From Pararhodobacter marinus (GTDB lineage: Bacteria; Pseudomonadota; Alphaproteobacteria; Rhodobacterales; Rhodobacteraceae): a stretch of DNA of 64,000 bases. Position 1 is the stretch's first letter. Each line of letters begins with the position of its first letter. The notes below the pieces were generated by a model, which did not search any database, was not told the DNA's origin, and worked only from the letters and a program-made list of their open reading frames with translations. The stretch is from contig NZ_QEYD01000010.1 in NCBI RefSeq assembly GCF_003122215.1, forward strand, positions 1 through 64,000, read 5' to 3'. The position numbers and the translations under genes were made by a program. Below, piece after piece: positions 9,524 to 18,364 of this stretch.

Positions 9524-9872
9524 TTATTCTTCGACAGAGATCGCCCAAGTTCTTGAAATTCAATTGACTTTCAGGATGCTCGTCGGCGGCCTGCAGCCAC
9601 TTGCTACAGCAATTTGCTACAGTTTCTGCTACTCAGAAGCACCAGAGATTTGCAGATCGCTCTCGACACAATGGGCGAGAGCGTTGCGATGGAGCGGCTG
9701 GCTTGGGAATTCGCGATAGCTAAAGAGGTCGTTCGGGCACAGAAATATCCGCATATGTTCCCGCCGCGTGTGACCCCATGTGCCTGATCCGGTTCATGCA
9801 TGACGAATACGAGCATAGGCGTGCCGTGACCAGAAAGCTCGCCTTTGCGCTCTTGCTGGAGTAGCGTTGAGC
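9524..9872. other. Gene-poor, lower-GC stretch after tRNA-Phe
   Basis: About 350 bases with composition unlike the flanks and no recognisable gene. It contains three close copies of TTGCTACAG or TCTGCTAC (9599-9631). Short open frames occur on the plus strand, such as ATG 9778 to TAG 9864 (28 residues) and an upstream frame reading GESVAMERLAWEFAIAKE. Neither has a convincing start or relatives I recognise. The stretch is best read as the remnant of an integrated element or of genes lost with the BREX locus. Confidence 0.4.
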
Positions 9873-12540
9873 TTAGTCGTTCAGCAGCACCGACACCGTG
9901 TCGGCGCGGTAGCGGTGCATGTAGATCAGCGCGTTGAACGTCCCCTTGGGCTGGAGAACATCCAGTAGATCGGGCGCTTCTTGTACCGCTTCACGTGGTC
10001 GGCGTAGAAATCCTTGGTGAAATACTTGCGGATGTCTTTACCCAAGGCCTCCTCGACATAGCGCAGGTTCTCACGGAAATGAGCCTCGCCGAAGGTCACG
10101 CGCAGGAACAGGCGGAAACGCTCGGTGATGTCATCGGCGAACCAGTCACCGTCGAGCACGGGGATCACGTTGTCCGCATCGGGCATGAAGCGCGGCTCGG
10201 GGATGCCCCGTTCCGCCAGCCGGGCGAGGTAATCCTCCAGCCGCTCGCCCTGATTGGCGAGGATCAGGCCCGGCGCGTCGAGGCTGTAGCGCCCGAACAT
10301 GCAGCCCACGGCATAGCTGAGGAACTCGGCCATGGTCCGCGCAAGCAGCGCCTTTTCCCTGTCCTCGTCGCTTTTGTCCCCGCCAATGGAATAGGCGGGG
10401 TTGCAGGTGAGGGTGATCTCCTCGATCGGCACCTCGGGAGCCAGCTCGTCTTGCAGGCCATAGGCGTCGATGAAGATGCGGTTGTTCTCTTCCTCCAAGG
10501 CCTGCACCTCGTCCGTCATGGACTGCCAATGGCCGCGCAGCGTGGCATAGCTGTCCGCCAGCGTCTCGCAACGATGACCCTCGGAGAGCAGCGGGAGCGT
10601 GGTGAAATCCCAGGAGGTTTCGTAGGCGTTCCAGTCGGAGCAGGCGAAGGCTACACATTTCGTCGCAATTCGCCGTGCATCTTCGTCGGGAATTTTGAGT
10701 GCAGGAAGGGATTTGAAGTAGCCCACATGAAGGTGGATAGTAGGGTTTATGATATTAAACAGATCTTGCGCGATCTTCGTGTTGGCGAAACACAGAACCT
10801 GGTTTTCTGAATACGCGGAGGTGCAAAACGCGGAGTGACCCGTCGAATCGAAGATGAAGCCCTTCGGATATAGCCTGAAGGCTGACCCTCCACTGGTTAC
10901 GTCTGACCACGATACCGAACGGCGGAAATAATAATCGGGATTTCGGATCACTGACTTCGGTCGGAACGCATAGAGTTCTTCGCCAGAGTTCTCCCAATTC
11001 ACGACAAACTCTTGGTTGCCATACCAGCGTCGAAATTCACCACCTTTGTTGTAACTCACCCACTTTGAGCCGCTTACTTCTACTTGGTCTTGCGACGATG
11101 CATCAAGCATACAATTGGTCGAGTCTGGTTCCCACCATTGACGCAGGAAACGTCCACTGTCCGCCGTAGCGACACCTTGCTTCGCTTCAAGTTTGTCGCC
11201 CAAGGAAGGTTCGGCATTGAACAAACCTCTAACCGTTTCACTCACCCAATAGGCAATCGGTGCGCCAGGGATATTCGTGAAATCGATTGGATCGGCCCAA
11301 TAGACGCCATCAGATTTGTCCAAAAATCGAGCTTCGATGGCATCAGGATTTCTGACTTCCACATGCTTGTCAAAAAGGCGTCGAAAATACCCTTTCTCTC
11401 CATCCGTAGACCGAGATGTGCGAACAACAAAAGCAACTGCTCCGAAATCCGCGCCAAATATGCCACGTCCGAGTTGGAGTAGAGACGAAATCGTTGACTT
11501 CACCAACAGATATTTGCGGAGTTCGTAAAATGAGGAGAGGAATAGCCAGCTGGGTAGATTGATCATGCCCCAGAAAGAGTTTTTTCGTGTCAAGATCGTT
11601 GCTCGATCCATAAAGCAGGTCATAAGATCAGCTTTAGAAGTCGGATACTTGTCTTCGAGCCAAGATTTCAGAGCGGGGTTCAGTCCTTTTGCCCCAGCAT
11701 AAGGCGGATTGGCCACAACCACATGATACTTCGGCGACAGCGCCTCGGCCATGCGCAGCACGGCGACGATCCGGTCCTGCACTTCCTTCAGCAGCAGGTC
11801 GGAGCCGAAATCCCGCGCCGCCACCACCCGCAGCGTCTCTGCCGGATCGCGCAGTTTCGGCACGATCAGCGAGCCGAAGTTCTTGGCCTGCTCGAACTGC
11901 CCCAGCGTCTCGCGTAGCTCATCGGTGAACAGATCCTTGCCCACCACGGCGGCCACGTCCTGCATCTCGGCAGGCGTAAAGGCCACGTTCTGCAACACGC
12001 AGATGTCGGGCTTTGCCTCCATCCGCAGGAACCGCCGCCGCCCCAGCCGCGCCGCCGCCTTCATCGCCAGCGCAAAGGCTGCCAGCGCGCCCGCGCGGTC
12101 GTCGATCTCCACCCCCGTCAGGTTGTGCGTCAGGATCAGCGAGGGGATCTCTGTCGGGTCATACCCCTCTTCCTCGTAGATGGCGTAGAGCAGGTCAAAG
12201 GCATAGGTCAGCATGTGCCCCGAGCCTGCCGCCGGATCGCAGATGCGGATGTCTTCGGGGCGGGTGATCTTCAGGAAATCCGTCTCGGGCTCTTCGGGCG
12301 CGATGTAGTAGTCCATCCGCTCCGCCAGACGGCTGCCCGGGCGGTTCAGCAGCCAGAGCCGCCCCAGCGAGTTCTCGACCAGGTAGCGGACGATCCAGTG
12401 CGGGGTGAACAGCTGTGTCGCGGCGGGGATGTTCTCGGCCGTGATCTTCTGGTTCTTCTTGAGGCCCGCGAATACCTGATCCTTCTTCTCCGAGATGTAG
12501 AACTGGTAGAGCCAGCCGATGATCTCGACATCCGCGCAGG
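9873..12540 (-). pseudogene. pglX: Relic of BREX adenine-specific methyltransferase PglX
   Basis: The minus-strand frame from about 12540 encodes the central and C-terminal parts of PglX, the N6-adenine methyltransferase of BREX phage-defence systems. Visible are GWLYQFYISEKKD and FTPHWIVRYLVENSLGRLW, SAM motif I DPAAGSGHM (about 12238-12214), motif IV NPPY (11710-11699), and a lower-GC target-recognition half (about 10640-11640). Three lesions are seen. (1) The N-terminal part is missing; PglX is usually about 1200 residues and only about 880 remain. (2) A one-base loss in the CCCAAGGGG run (9942-9950) makes the main frame end early as SPRGRSTR. Restoring the frame gives KGTFNALIYMHRYRAD. 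(3) That frame then meets a TAA at 9873-9875, in the middle of a conserved block. No brxA, brxB, brxC, pglZ or brxL is present. Confidence 0.85.
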
Positions 12541-13025
12541 CCTCGCCTATGGCAAGGATGGCCGCAAGCGCATACTGGAGCCGCATTGGCGTCGTGATGG
12601 GGCATCGCAGATATCTCGTGGCGCGCGATCCGGCCAAGGATGACCTGATCCGAAATTATCGCATGGACCTGATCCAATCGGCCGAGGTTCTGGACCAAAG
12701 CTTCGCGCAGGCCGAGGGGTTCAGCATGGCGGAATATGCGGCGCAATCTTTCGGCATCTGGCAGGACCCGGACCAGTTCGGCGAAGTGGTCTGGAAGTTC
12801 TCGCCTGAGGCCGCCACGCGTGCCGCCGAGTTCCGCTTCCATCCGACCCAGAGGCTGGAGCCGCAGCCCGACGGCAGCCTGACCGTCCGCTTCGAGGCCG
12901 CCGGCTGGCTGGAAATGACGTGGCACCTGTACCAATGGGGCGACAAGGTCGAGGTTCTGGCCCCCGAAGGCCTGCGCGCGATGGTCCATGACCACCGGCG
13001 CAGTGACTTCAGCTCGATGCCCTGA
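12540..13025 (+). pseudogene. Truncated WYL-domain regulator (possible BrxR relic)
   Basis: The plus-strand frame to the TGA at 13025 encodes a WYL ligand-binding domain (GHRRYLVARDPAKDDLIRNY) and the following C-terminal WCX region (EYAAQSFGIWQDP, then GWLEMTWHLYQWGD). Upstream sequence continuing the WYL fold (GKDGRKRILEP, about 12549-12584) is in a different frame, so one extra base near 12585 appears to break the gene. The N-terminal winged-helix domain is absent. The 5' end abuts the 5' end of the pglX relic at about 12535-12545, head to head. WYL regulators (BrxR) often control BREX operons, which makes this a plausible remnant of the same locus. The exact junction is approximate. Confidence 0.7.
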
Positions 13026-13040
13026 CGCGGGCGTCCGGCC

Positions 13041-13304
13041 TCAGGCCGCGCGCAGGATTCTCAGCGACGCGGGCGAGACCAGTGACGGCCGCTTGCCCTT
13101 CGCGCCCATCCACAGCGAGAAGCCACGCGCGATCAGCTCCGCCGCCTCGTCAAGACTGCGGACATAGACGGAATTCACCGCGTGATGTTTCTTCGCCCCG
13201 TGGCGCGGATCGCCGAGGCGATAGCCCTTCGCCGTCAGTTCCGGCTCTTCCACCAGCCCGTCCCGCGGCGCCACCCGCTCGATCCTGATCACCCGTCCGC
13301 TCAT
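13041..13304 (-). CDS. Small hypothetical protein (87 residues)
   Basis: Not recognised as a named family. The protein is basic, with VRSLDEAAELIARGFSLWM and a C-terminal SPASLRI segment, and reads as a small globular alpha/beta protein. I chose the ATG at 13304, preceded by GAAAGGGAGAG; another ATG lies five bases further upstream in another frame. It ends 15 bases from the end of the WYL relic, convergent with it. Base composition is like the core genome and codon use is normal, so it may be a native gene at the edge of the island. Function unknown. Confidence 0.55.
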   Translation of the reverse strand: MSGRVIRIERVAPRDGLVEEPELTAKGYRLGDPRHGAKKHHAVNSVYVRSLDEAAELIARGFSLWMGAKGKRPSLVSPASLRILRAA

Positions 13305-13429
13305 CGCATCTCTCCCTTTCACACCTGCCGCACAAAACGGGCCGGTGCACCATCCCTGGCATGGGCACGGTGACAAACCGTGTCGTACTCGGACATGAGT
13401 TTGGCCAGGGAAAATCGGGCGTAAAACTG

Positions 13430-13900
13430 TTACACCAGCGTTAGATTCCTCCTGGGATTGCGAGTAAGCCATTGAAATAATTGCATTACGTGATCCGCCC
13501 TGGGCACAATTCTAGAATCCGTTCCCGAGAGCAGTGCAAGACCTTGAACGGAAAGGTCGTTTCGGCAGTTCGAAAGCCCTCTTTCAGCTGAACACCAGAG
13601 CGCCTGCAAATACCGGCCGACGACGATGCTGCATTCTTTCCGACTTTCATGAGGGTTCGCGAGAAACGCATCGCGAGTTCGAGCATTCTCGGACTGCAGC
13701 TCCGTTGCCCGACGCGCATAAGCCTCTGCGGTGTCTGCCTCACGGTCGATCTGCTTCGCTCTGGTTCGAAGACGTTCCTCTTTGGCCTGACCCGCGCGAC
13801 GCTCCCCCGCGTCATGGAGCGTTCTTTCCGCGAGGTCGAACGTCGCCTGAGTGGAGACGATCCCTTTCAAGACGTGGTCGTAGACGCCGGCCCTCTGCAA
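13430..13900 (-). CDS. Hypothetical protein, possibly coding, start unclear
   Basis: A minus-strand frame of up to 156 codons in a stretch otherwise without genes. The first 90 residues are highly charged and helical (EERLRTRAKQIDREADTAEA), suggesting a coiled coil. The last 60 residues look less like protein. The only upstream start is a TTG at 13900 without a clear ribosome site, and the base composition is lower in GC than neighbours. It may be a decayed fragment belonging to the BREX-associated island. I recognise no family. Confidence 0.3.
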   Translation of the reverse strand: MQRAGVYDHVLKGIVSTQATFDLAERTLHDAGERRAGQAKEERLRTRAKQIDREADTAEAYARRATELQSENARTRDAFLANPHESRKECSIVVGRYLQALWCSAERGLSNCRNDLSVQGLALLSGTDSRIVPRADHVMQLFQWLTRNPRRNLTLV

Positions 13901-13989
13901 TCCGGCTCCTCGACCCGCGCGGATCTGAAGATCTTCAAGACCTGGCTGTCACGCAGCGCGGGCCAGCCGCGTCGGCCCGAAGGCAGCCG

Positions 13990-14886
13990 TCAGGCGCGGT
14001 CCCAGGGCGGAAGCGGTTGCGTGGCCGCCACCAGCGTGTCCAGCAACAGGCGCACGGCGGGGCTTTGCATCCGGCGCTCGGGCACCATGGCTTTCAGGTA
14101 AAGTTCGGGCACGCGCCAGTCCGGCAGGACCTCGATCAGTTCGCCCGCCGCGAAGGCGTCGCGTGTGAGAGGCTCGGCGATCAGCGTGACGCCAAGCCCG
14201 CGGATCGCCGCATGGCACAGAAGCCGCGTATCAGAGGCGGTGAAGACGGGATTCACTTCGACCGCGACCTCGCCCGCGGGACCGCTCAGCGCCCAGGTAT
14301 TCCCCGAGGCGCGGAACACCAGCGCGTCAAGCTGGCTCAGGTCGCGCGGATGGGTCGGGACCGGACGGTTGTCGAAATAGGAAGGCGCCGCGACCAGTTT
14401 GCGCGGCAACGTGCAGAGGGCGATTTCCTGCACCTGCGGATAGGTCGTCGGCAAGGCGCCGATGGCGATGTCATAGCCTTCCTCGATCGGGTTGACCGAG
14501 CGGTCCACGAGGTTCAGATCCAGCCGCACGCCCGGATGCGCGATCTGGAAATCGCACAGGATGTCGCTGAAATGCATGATCGACATCGTCGTCGGGCACT
14601 TGATCCGCAGATGCTCGGTCAGCCGGTTCCGCGCCGGGCCCGACTGGATCGTCGCCTCGATCTCGCTGAGCAGTTCCGAGAATTTCTGCTGGCAGGTCCG
14701 TCCGACCGCCGTCAGCTCCAGCCCCCGGGTCGACCGCTCGAACAATTGCGCGCGGCACATATGCTCGAGCTGCGACACGCGCTTCGACACAACCGAGGGC
14801 ACCGTTCCGGCCTCGCGCGCGGCGGCGGAAAAGCTGCCCAGGCGCGCGACCGCCAGAAAGGTGCGGAGGTTGACGATGAAATCCAT
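13990..14886 (-). CDS. LysR-family transcriptional regulator
   Basis: A 298-residue regulator with an N-terminal winged helix-turn-helix (about 5-63, LGSFSAAAREAGTVPSVVSK and QLFERSTRGLELT) and a LysR substrate-binding domain (about 90-290). It ends close to the edge of the island and lies 60 bases downstream of the FAD oxidoreductase gene, both on the minus strand. The two are thus in the same orientation rather than in the usual divergent LysR arrangement. It may sense the substrate or product of that oxidoreductase. The ligand cannot be told from sequence. Confidence 0.88.
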   Translation of the reverse strand: MDFIVNLRTFLAVARLGSFSAAAREAGTVPSVVSKRVSQLEHMCRAQLFERSTRGLELTAVGRTCQQKFSELLSEIEATIQSGPARNRLTEHLRIKCPTTMSIMHFSDILCDFQIAHPGVRLDLNLVDRSVNPIEEGYDIAIGALPTTYPQVQEIALCTLPRKLVAAPSYFDNRPVPTHPRDLSQLDALVFRASGNTWALSGPAGEVAVEVNPVFTASDTRLLCHAAIRGLGVTLIAEPLTRDAFAAGELIEVLPDWRVPELYLKAMVPERRMQSPAVRLLLDTLVAATQPLPPWDRA

Positions 14887-14946
14887 GCCAGAGCGGTGCC
14901 GGGCAGGCCGGGCTTTGTCAAGCGCGGCTCTGCCGGGCGGCGCGGC

Positions 14947-16422
14947 TCAACCAGCGACGGGCGCGTCCAGCGCGCGGGCCGGGGCCTCGGCGGCATCGCG
15001 GATATAGACGCCCTGCTTGCGCAACGTGGCCTGCAGCTCGGCGATATCGACATCGCGCGCATGGACGCCGCGGTTGGCCGCGACACCGGCCGCCGCCCCC
15101 GCCGCGTGGCCGGTCAGCCAGCATTGCGGGATCTCGCGCATGAAGCCGTGGCTGTTGGCATCGCAGGACACATGCCGCCCGGCCGCCAGCAGACCGTTCA
15201 GCCGCGCCGGCACCAGCGCCGAGTAAGGAACCGAGATGACCGGGAATTTCGGCGACATCGAAGGCGAGACGCCGACCTCATCGGGCAGCGCCTGACCCGA
15301 GCTCCATTGCCCGCGTTCGATCCGGCCCAGCCCGCCCAGGCGCCGCGTATGGCGCACCCCGAGCTGCGGGGCGCTGAGCAGCATATAGGCATTCTGGAAG
15401 CCGGGGGCGTGTCGGCGGAAGAACTCGCAATGCGCCTGCATGAAACGGTGCGAGCGGATCTCGACCTCGGTCATGTCATCGACATTGAGCGCGCTCAGAC
15501 CCGATTGGCGCGGGCCGAGGAACAGGGCAATGTCATCGCGCCAGGACACATAGGGCGCCTGGAAGAAACCCAGCGTCTCGCGCCCGAGCTGGTTGATCTC
15601 GGAGAAGCCCTTTTCGTCGTTGAGCCGGAAATCCAGCCATGTCTGCATGTCGACACCGCCCAGCATGAAGCCGGTATTCATCGAATGGTGAACGTCGCCC
15701 TCTTCGATATCGGTTTCGAAACCGGCGCCCGCGCGGGCAAACACATCACCATCGCCGGTGCAATCGACCGTGACCTTGGCCATCAACGCCTGGCGGCCTT
15801 CCTTGGATTCGAAGATCACGCCCTTCACGGCACCGTCCTCGACCACCGGAACCGCAGCCCAGGAATGATAGACGATGCGCACGCCCGCCTCGATCAGCAT
15901 TTCCTGGCTGGTAAGCTTCAGCCGCTCGGGGTCGATGGTCGGGGCCCAGGTGACGATGCCGTGAAAGGCCGAGGTCCGCAGGCGCCAGTATTTCGCCAGC
16001 GCATCGTCGCGGCGGCCCCAGAGGGCTCGGTCGGGGCCGGCCTTGCCTTCATCGGGGAGGCGGGCCAGCACCTCTTCGGCGAATCCCTTGATCACCAGAT
16101 TGCCGGACCAGTCCGTCATGCGGTCGATCCAGATCACCACGCCGCCGGTCGAAAGCCCACCCAGATGATTGTAGCGTTCCATCACCACCACATCGGCGCC
16201 GGTGCGCGCGGCGGCCAGCGCCGCAGCGGTCCCTGCAGGGCCGCCGCCCACGACCAGCACGTCGCATTCGTGATAAACCGGCACGTCGCGCGCGGCCTCG
16301 GTCACGCTGCCGCGCCCGTTGCGGGCCGAGAAGACATACTTGCCCGATTCGAAAATGTCGGAGCCCAGGAATCGGTTCTCGCTTTGCCGGATTTCCTGAA
16401 CCTTCGGCTTGTCGTCGGACAT
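14947..16422 (-). CDS. FAD-dependent oxidoreductase (FAD_oxidored/PF12831-like)
   Basis: A 491-residue flavoprotein. The Rossmann fingerprint GGGPAG is at 59-64, an acidic VVMERYNHLGG segment follows at the end of the second strand, and VDCTGDGDVFARAG is a second FAD-contact motif. The general build is that of the family that includes FAD-dependent oxidoreductases of fumarate-reductase-like fold; no substrate-specific motif is evident. There is no signal peptide, so it is probably cytoplasmic. Followed by a LysR gene on the same strand. The closest named role is not clear, and I leave the substrate open. Confidence 0.78.
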   Translation of the reverse strand: MSDDKPKVQEIRQSENRFLGSDIFESGKYVFSARNGRGSVTEAARDVPVYHECDVLVVGGGPAGTAAALAAARTGADVVVMERYNHLGGLSTGGVVIWIDRMTDWSGNLVIKGFAEEVLARLPDEGKAGPDRALWGRRDDALAKYWRLRTSAFHGIVTWAPTIDPERLKLTSQEMLIEAGVRIVYHSWAAVPVVEDGAVKGVIFESKEGRQALMAKVTVDCTGDGDVFARAGAGFETDIEEGDVHHSMNTGFMLGGVDMQTWLDFRLNDEKGFSEINQLGRETLGFFQAPYVSWRDDIALFLGPRQSGLSALNVDDMTEVEIRSHRFMQAHCEFFRRHAPGFQNAYMLLSAPQLGVRHTRRLGGLGRIERGQWSSGQALPDEVGVSPSMSPKFPVISVPYSALVPARLNGLLAAGRHVSCDANSHGFMREIPQCWLTGHAAGAAAGVAANRGVHARDVDIAELQATLRKQGVYIRDAAEAPARALDAPVAG

Positions 16423-16616
16423 TGTATCCCCCTTGTCGCGTTCGGCCCCTGTCCGGAGCCCGTCCCCGCAACCCTAAGGGGCGCCGGGCTTTCCGGGGAA
16501 GAGCCCGATCCGGCAAGGCAGCTTTCGCGAAACGCGAAGACATCCTGGGCCTCGCGGAGCGCCCCGTTCGCGCTTTGCATCAGCCGATACGATCCCGGGT
16601 CCGAAGGACCGTGCCG

Positions 16617-17063
16617 CTAATCCGCCGCCAGGATCTTCTGCAACAGGGCAACGAGCGTCGCGCGCTCGCTCTCGGACAACATCGCCAACGCCCGGTCCTG
16701 ACTGTCATCCGCCACCTGCCTGAGGCGCGAGAACCGGCTCTGCCCCTCGGCGGTGAGAGAGACGATTTTCCGGCGCGCATCGCCCGCATCCGCTGTGCGC
16801 GCGACATGACCCGCCTGTTCCAGCGTCAGGACAACAGTCGCGACATCCTTGCGGTCGAGTCCCGTGCGGCGGCACAGCTCGGCCTGGCTGACCGCACCGT
16901 ATTCGGCCAGCGTCACCATGACCGAGAACTCGAACTGGCCCGAGCCGTGTTCGGCCAGCGCCGCGCGGCTTATCGACGACCCCCTGACCCCAGCAATCGC
17001 CAGAAGCCGCGTGGGCAGTGCCTTCAGATAGGGCGTCGTCTGCTCGAATCCGGGCATTGACAT
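16617..17063 (-). CDS. MarR-family transcriptional regulator
   Basis: A 148-residue winged-helix regulator. The recognition region (VSQAELCRRTGLDRKDVATV, then LTLEQAGHVART) and the wing (DARRKIVSLTAEGQ) fit MarR dimers that release DNA when a phenolic or other ligand binds. It is divergent from an MFS transporter gene, and the 91-base gap holds two matched palindromes that are very likely its operators. The standard expectation is repression of both its own gene and the transporter. ATG at 17063 is used; a second in-frame ATG two codons later is also possible. Confidence 0.9.
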   Translation of the reverse strand: MSMPGFEQTTPYLKALPTRLLAIAGVRGSSISRAALAEHGSGQFEFSVMVTLAEYGAVSQAELCRRTGLDRKDVATVVLTLEQAGHVARTADAGDARRKIVSLTAEGQSRFSRLRQVADDSQDRALAMLSESERATLVALLQKILAAD

Positions 17064-17074
17064 CTCCAGACATA

Positions 17075-17113
17075 GTTGGTCTAACCAACATAATTATAGT
17101 TGGTGAAACCAAC
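17075..17113. promoter_or_regulatory. Paired MarR operators (two GTTGGT-N3-ACCAAC palindromes)
   Basis: Two perfect 15-base palindromes, GTTGGTCTAACCAAC at 17075-17089 and GTTGGTGAAACCAAC at 17099-17113, have centres 24 bp apart, close to two helical turns. The MarR start lies at 17063 and the MFS start at 17155, so dimers bound side by side would cover both promoters. The arms are identical and only the 3-base spacers differ, which points to selection on the half-sites. Confidence 0.85.
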
Positions 17114-17154
17114 GATAAGCAATCCCTTTGGCCGCTATCCTGCAGGAGCCCCCC

Positions 17155-18333
17155 ATGGCCGTCAAATTCACGCCGACCACCGTCGCGCTGCTCATGGCCG
17201 CGTCGCTGACGATCCTGTCGAACGCGACGATCAGCCCCGCCCTGCCGCAGATCGCCGCCGCGTTCCGCGACAACCCGGACGCCGAGTTGCTGACGCGCCT
17301 GCTGGTGACGGCGCCTGCGCTTTTCGTGGCCGTGCTGGCGCCGGTGGCCGGTATCGTCGTCGACCGGGTGGGTCGCAAGCCCGTCCTGCTTCTGGGGACG
17401 CTGATCTATGGCATCGCCGGGGCGGGCGGTCTGTATCTTGCCAGCCTCGAGGCGATCTTCGTCAGCCGATTGTTCCTTGGCGCAGGGGTTGCGCTGATCA
17501 TGACGGCGCAATCCGCGCTGATCGGCGACCTGTTCGAAGGGCCGGACCGCGCGACCTTCATGGGCTACCAGATCGCAGCCACCAATTTCGGCGGCTTCGC
17601 GGCGATTTCGCTGGCCGGGTTCCTGGCCACGTTCTCGTTCCGGTTCCCGTTCGCGATCTACGCCCTGGCGCTGTTGATGCTGCCATATTTCTGGCGGGTC
17701 TTCGCCGCCGCTCCGCAGGCCCGGGGACAGGCTCCGACCTCGTCCACGGCCGAGCCGCAGCCGTGGATCCTACCCCTGAGCGGCCTGAGCCTGCTGGCGT
17801 TTCTGTCCATGGCGGTGTTCTACATCATGCCCACGCAATTCCCGTTCTACCTGCAGGACGTGCTTGGATCGGACCCGGCGGTCGCGGGCCTGATGCTGGG
17901 CCTGCTGACGCTGGCGGGCGGGGTCGGAGCGCTGGTCTCGGGCAAGGCGCGCGAGCGTGCGGGACCGCTCTGGTCGATGGTCGCGGGCCAGACGATCATC
18001 GCCCTGGGCTTCGCCTCGGTCGCCTATGGCGAGGCGCTGATCTTTCAAGCCCTCGGCGCGGCGCTGATCGGGGCCGGCTTCGCCGCTGTCCTGCCGTCCA
18101 TCATCGCGTGGATGTTCGCCTTCATCCCGCCCGCGCGGCGGGGCGCAGCCTCGGGGATCATGACGATGGCCATTTTCCTCGGGCAATTCGCCTCGCCGCT
18201 TCTGTCCCAGCCGATCATCGCGCAGGCGAGCTTGCCGGTGCTGTTCTGGACGGCGGCGGCGATCTTCGTTGCCAAGGCCGTGATCCTCGCCGGTCTTACG
18301 CGCCTGCCTGCGCTGCGCCAAAGCCCGCTCTGA
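17155..18333 (+). CDS. MFS transporter, probable MarR-controlled efflux pump
   Basis: A 392-residue major-facilitator protein with about 12 hydrophobic segments. The loop 2-3 motif is present as GIVVDRVGRKPVL. The first segment (TVALLMAASLTILSNATISP) resembles drug-efflux members. I chose the ATG at 17155, six bases after CAGGAG; an in-frame ATG at 17128 lies just beyond the operators without a ribosome site. Divergent from the marR gene and probably induced when that repressor releases. Export of a toxic or phenolic compound is the family expectation, not shown by the sequence. Confidence 0.85.
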   Translation: MAVKFTPTTVALLMAASLTILSNATISPALPQIAAAFRDNPDAELLTRLLVTAPALFVAVLAPVAGIVVDRVGRKPVLLLGTLIYGIAGAGGLYLASLEAIFVSRLFLGAGVALIMTAQSALIGDLFEGPDRATFMGYQIAATNFGGFAAISLAGFLATFSFRFPFAIYALALLMLPYFWRVFAAAPQARGQAPTSSTAEPQPWILPLSGLSLLAFLSMAVFYIMPTQFPFYLQDVLGSDPAVAGLMLGLLTLAGGVGALVSGKARERAGPLWSMVAGQTIIALGFASVAYGEALIFQALGAALIGAGFAAVLPSIIAWMFAFIPPARRGAASGIMTMAIFLGQFASPLLSQPIIAQASLPVLFWTAAAIFVAKAVILAGLTRLPALRQSPL

Positions 18334-18364
18334 CGGCGGCCGACGCGCGCCCCGTCAGAGCGGG
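18324..18364. terminator. Shared terminator of the convergent MFS and Lrp genes
   Basis: A perfect 12-bp inverted repeat (CCCGCTCTGACG 18324-18335, CGTCAGAGCGGG 18353-18364) encloses 17 bases. It includes the stop codons of both convergent genes, because each ends in the same CCGCTCTGA string. No T-run follows in either direction, so termination strength is uncertain. Confidence 0.6.

Noticed and set aside
9524-13025. An intact type I restriction or BREX system
   Set aside because: No specificity subunit, helicase or other brx genes are present and pglX is truncated at both ends, so only a relic is reported.
13534-16620. Long plus-strand open frame of about 1000 codons
   Set aside because: It lies opposite the LysR and FAD oxidoreductase genes and shows only the biased composition of an antisense frame.
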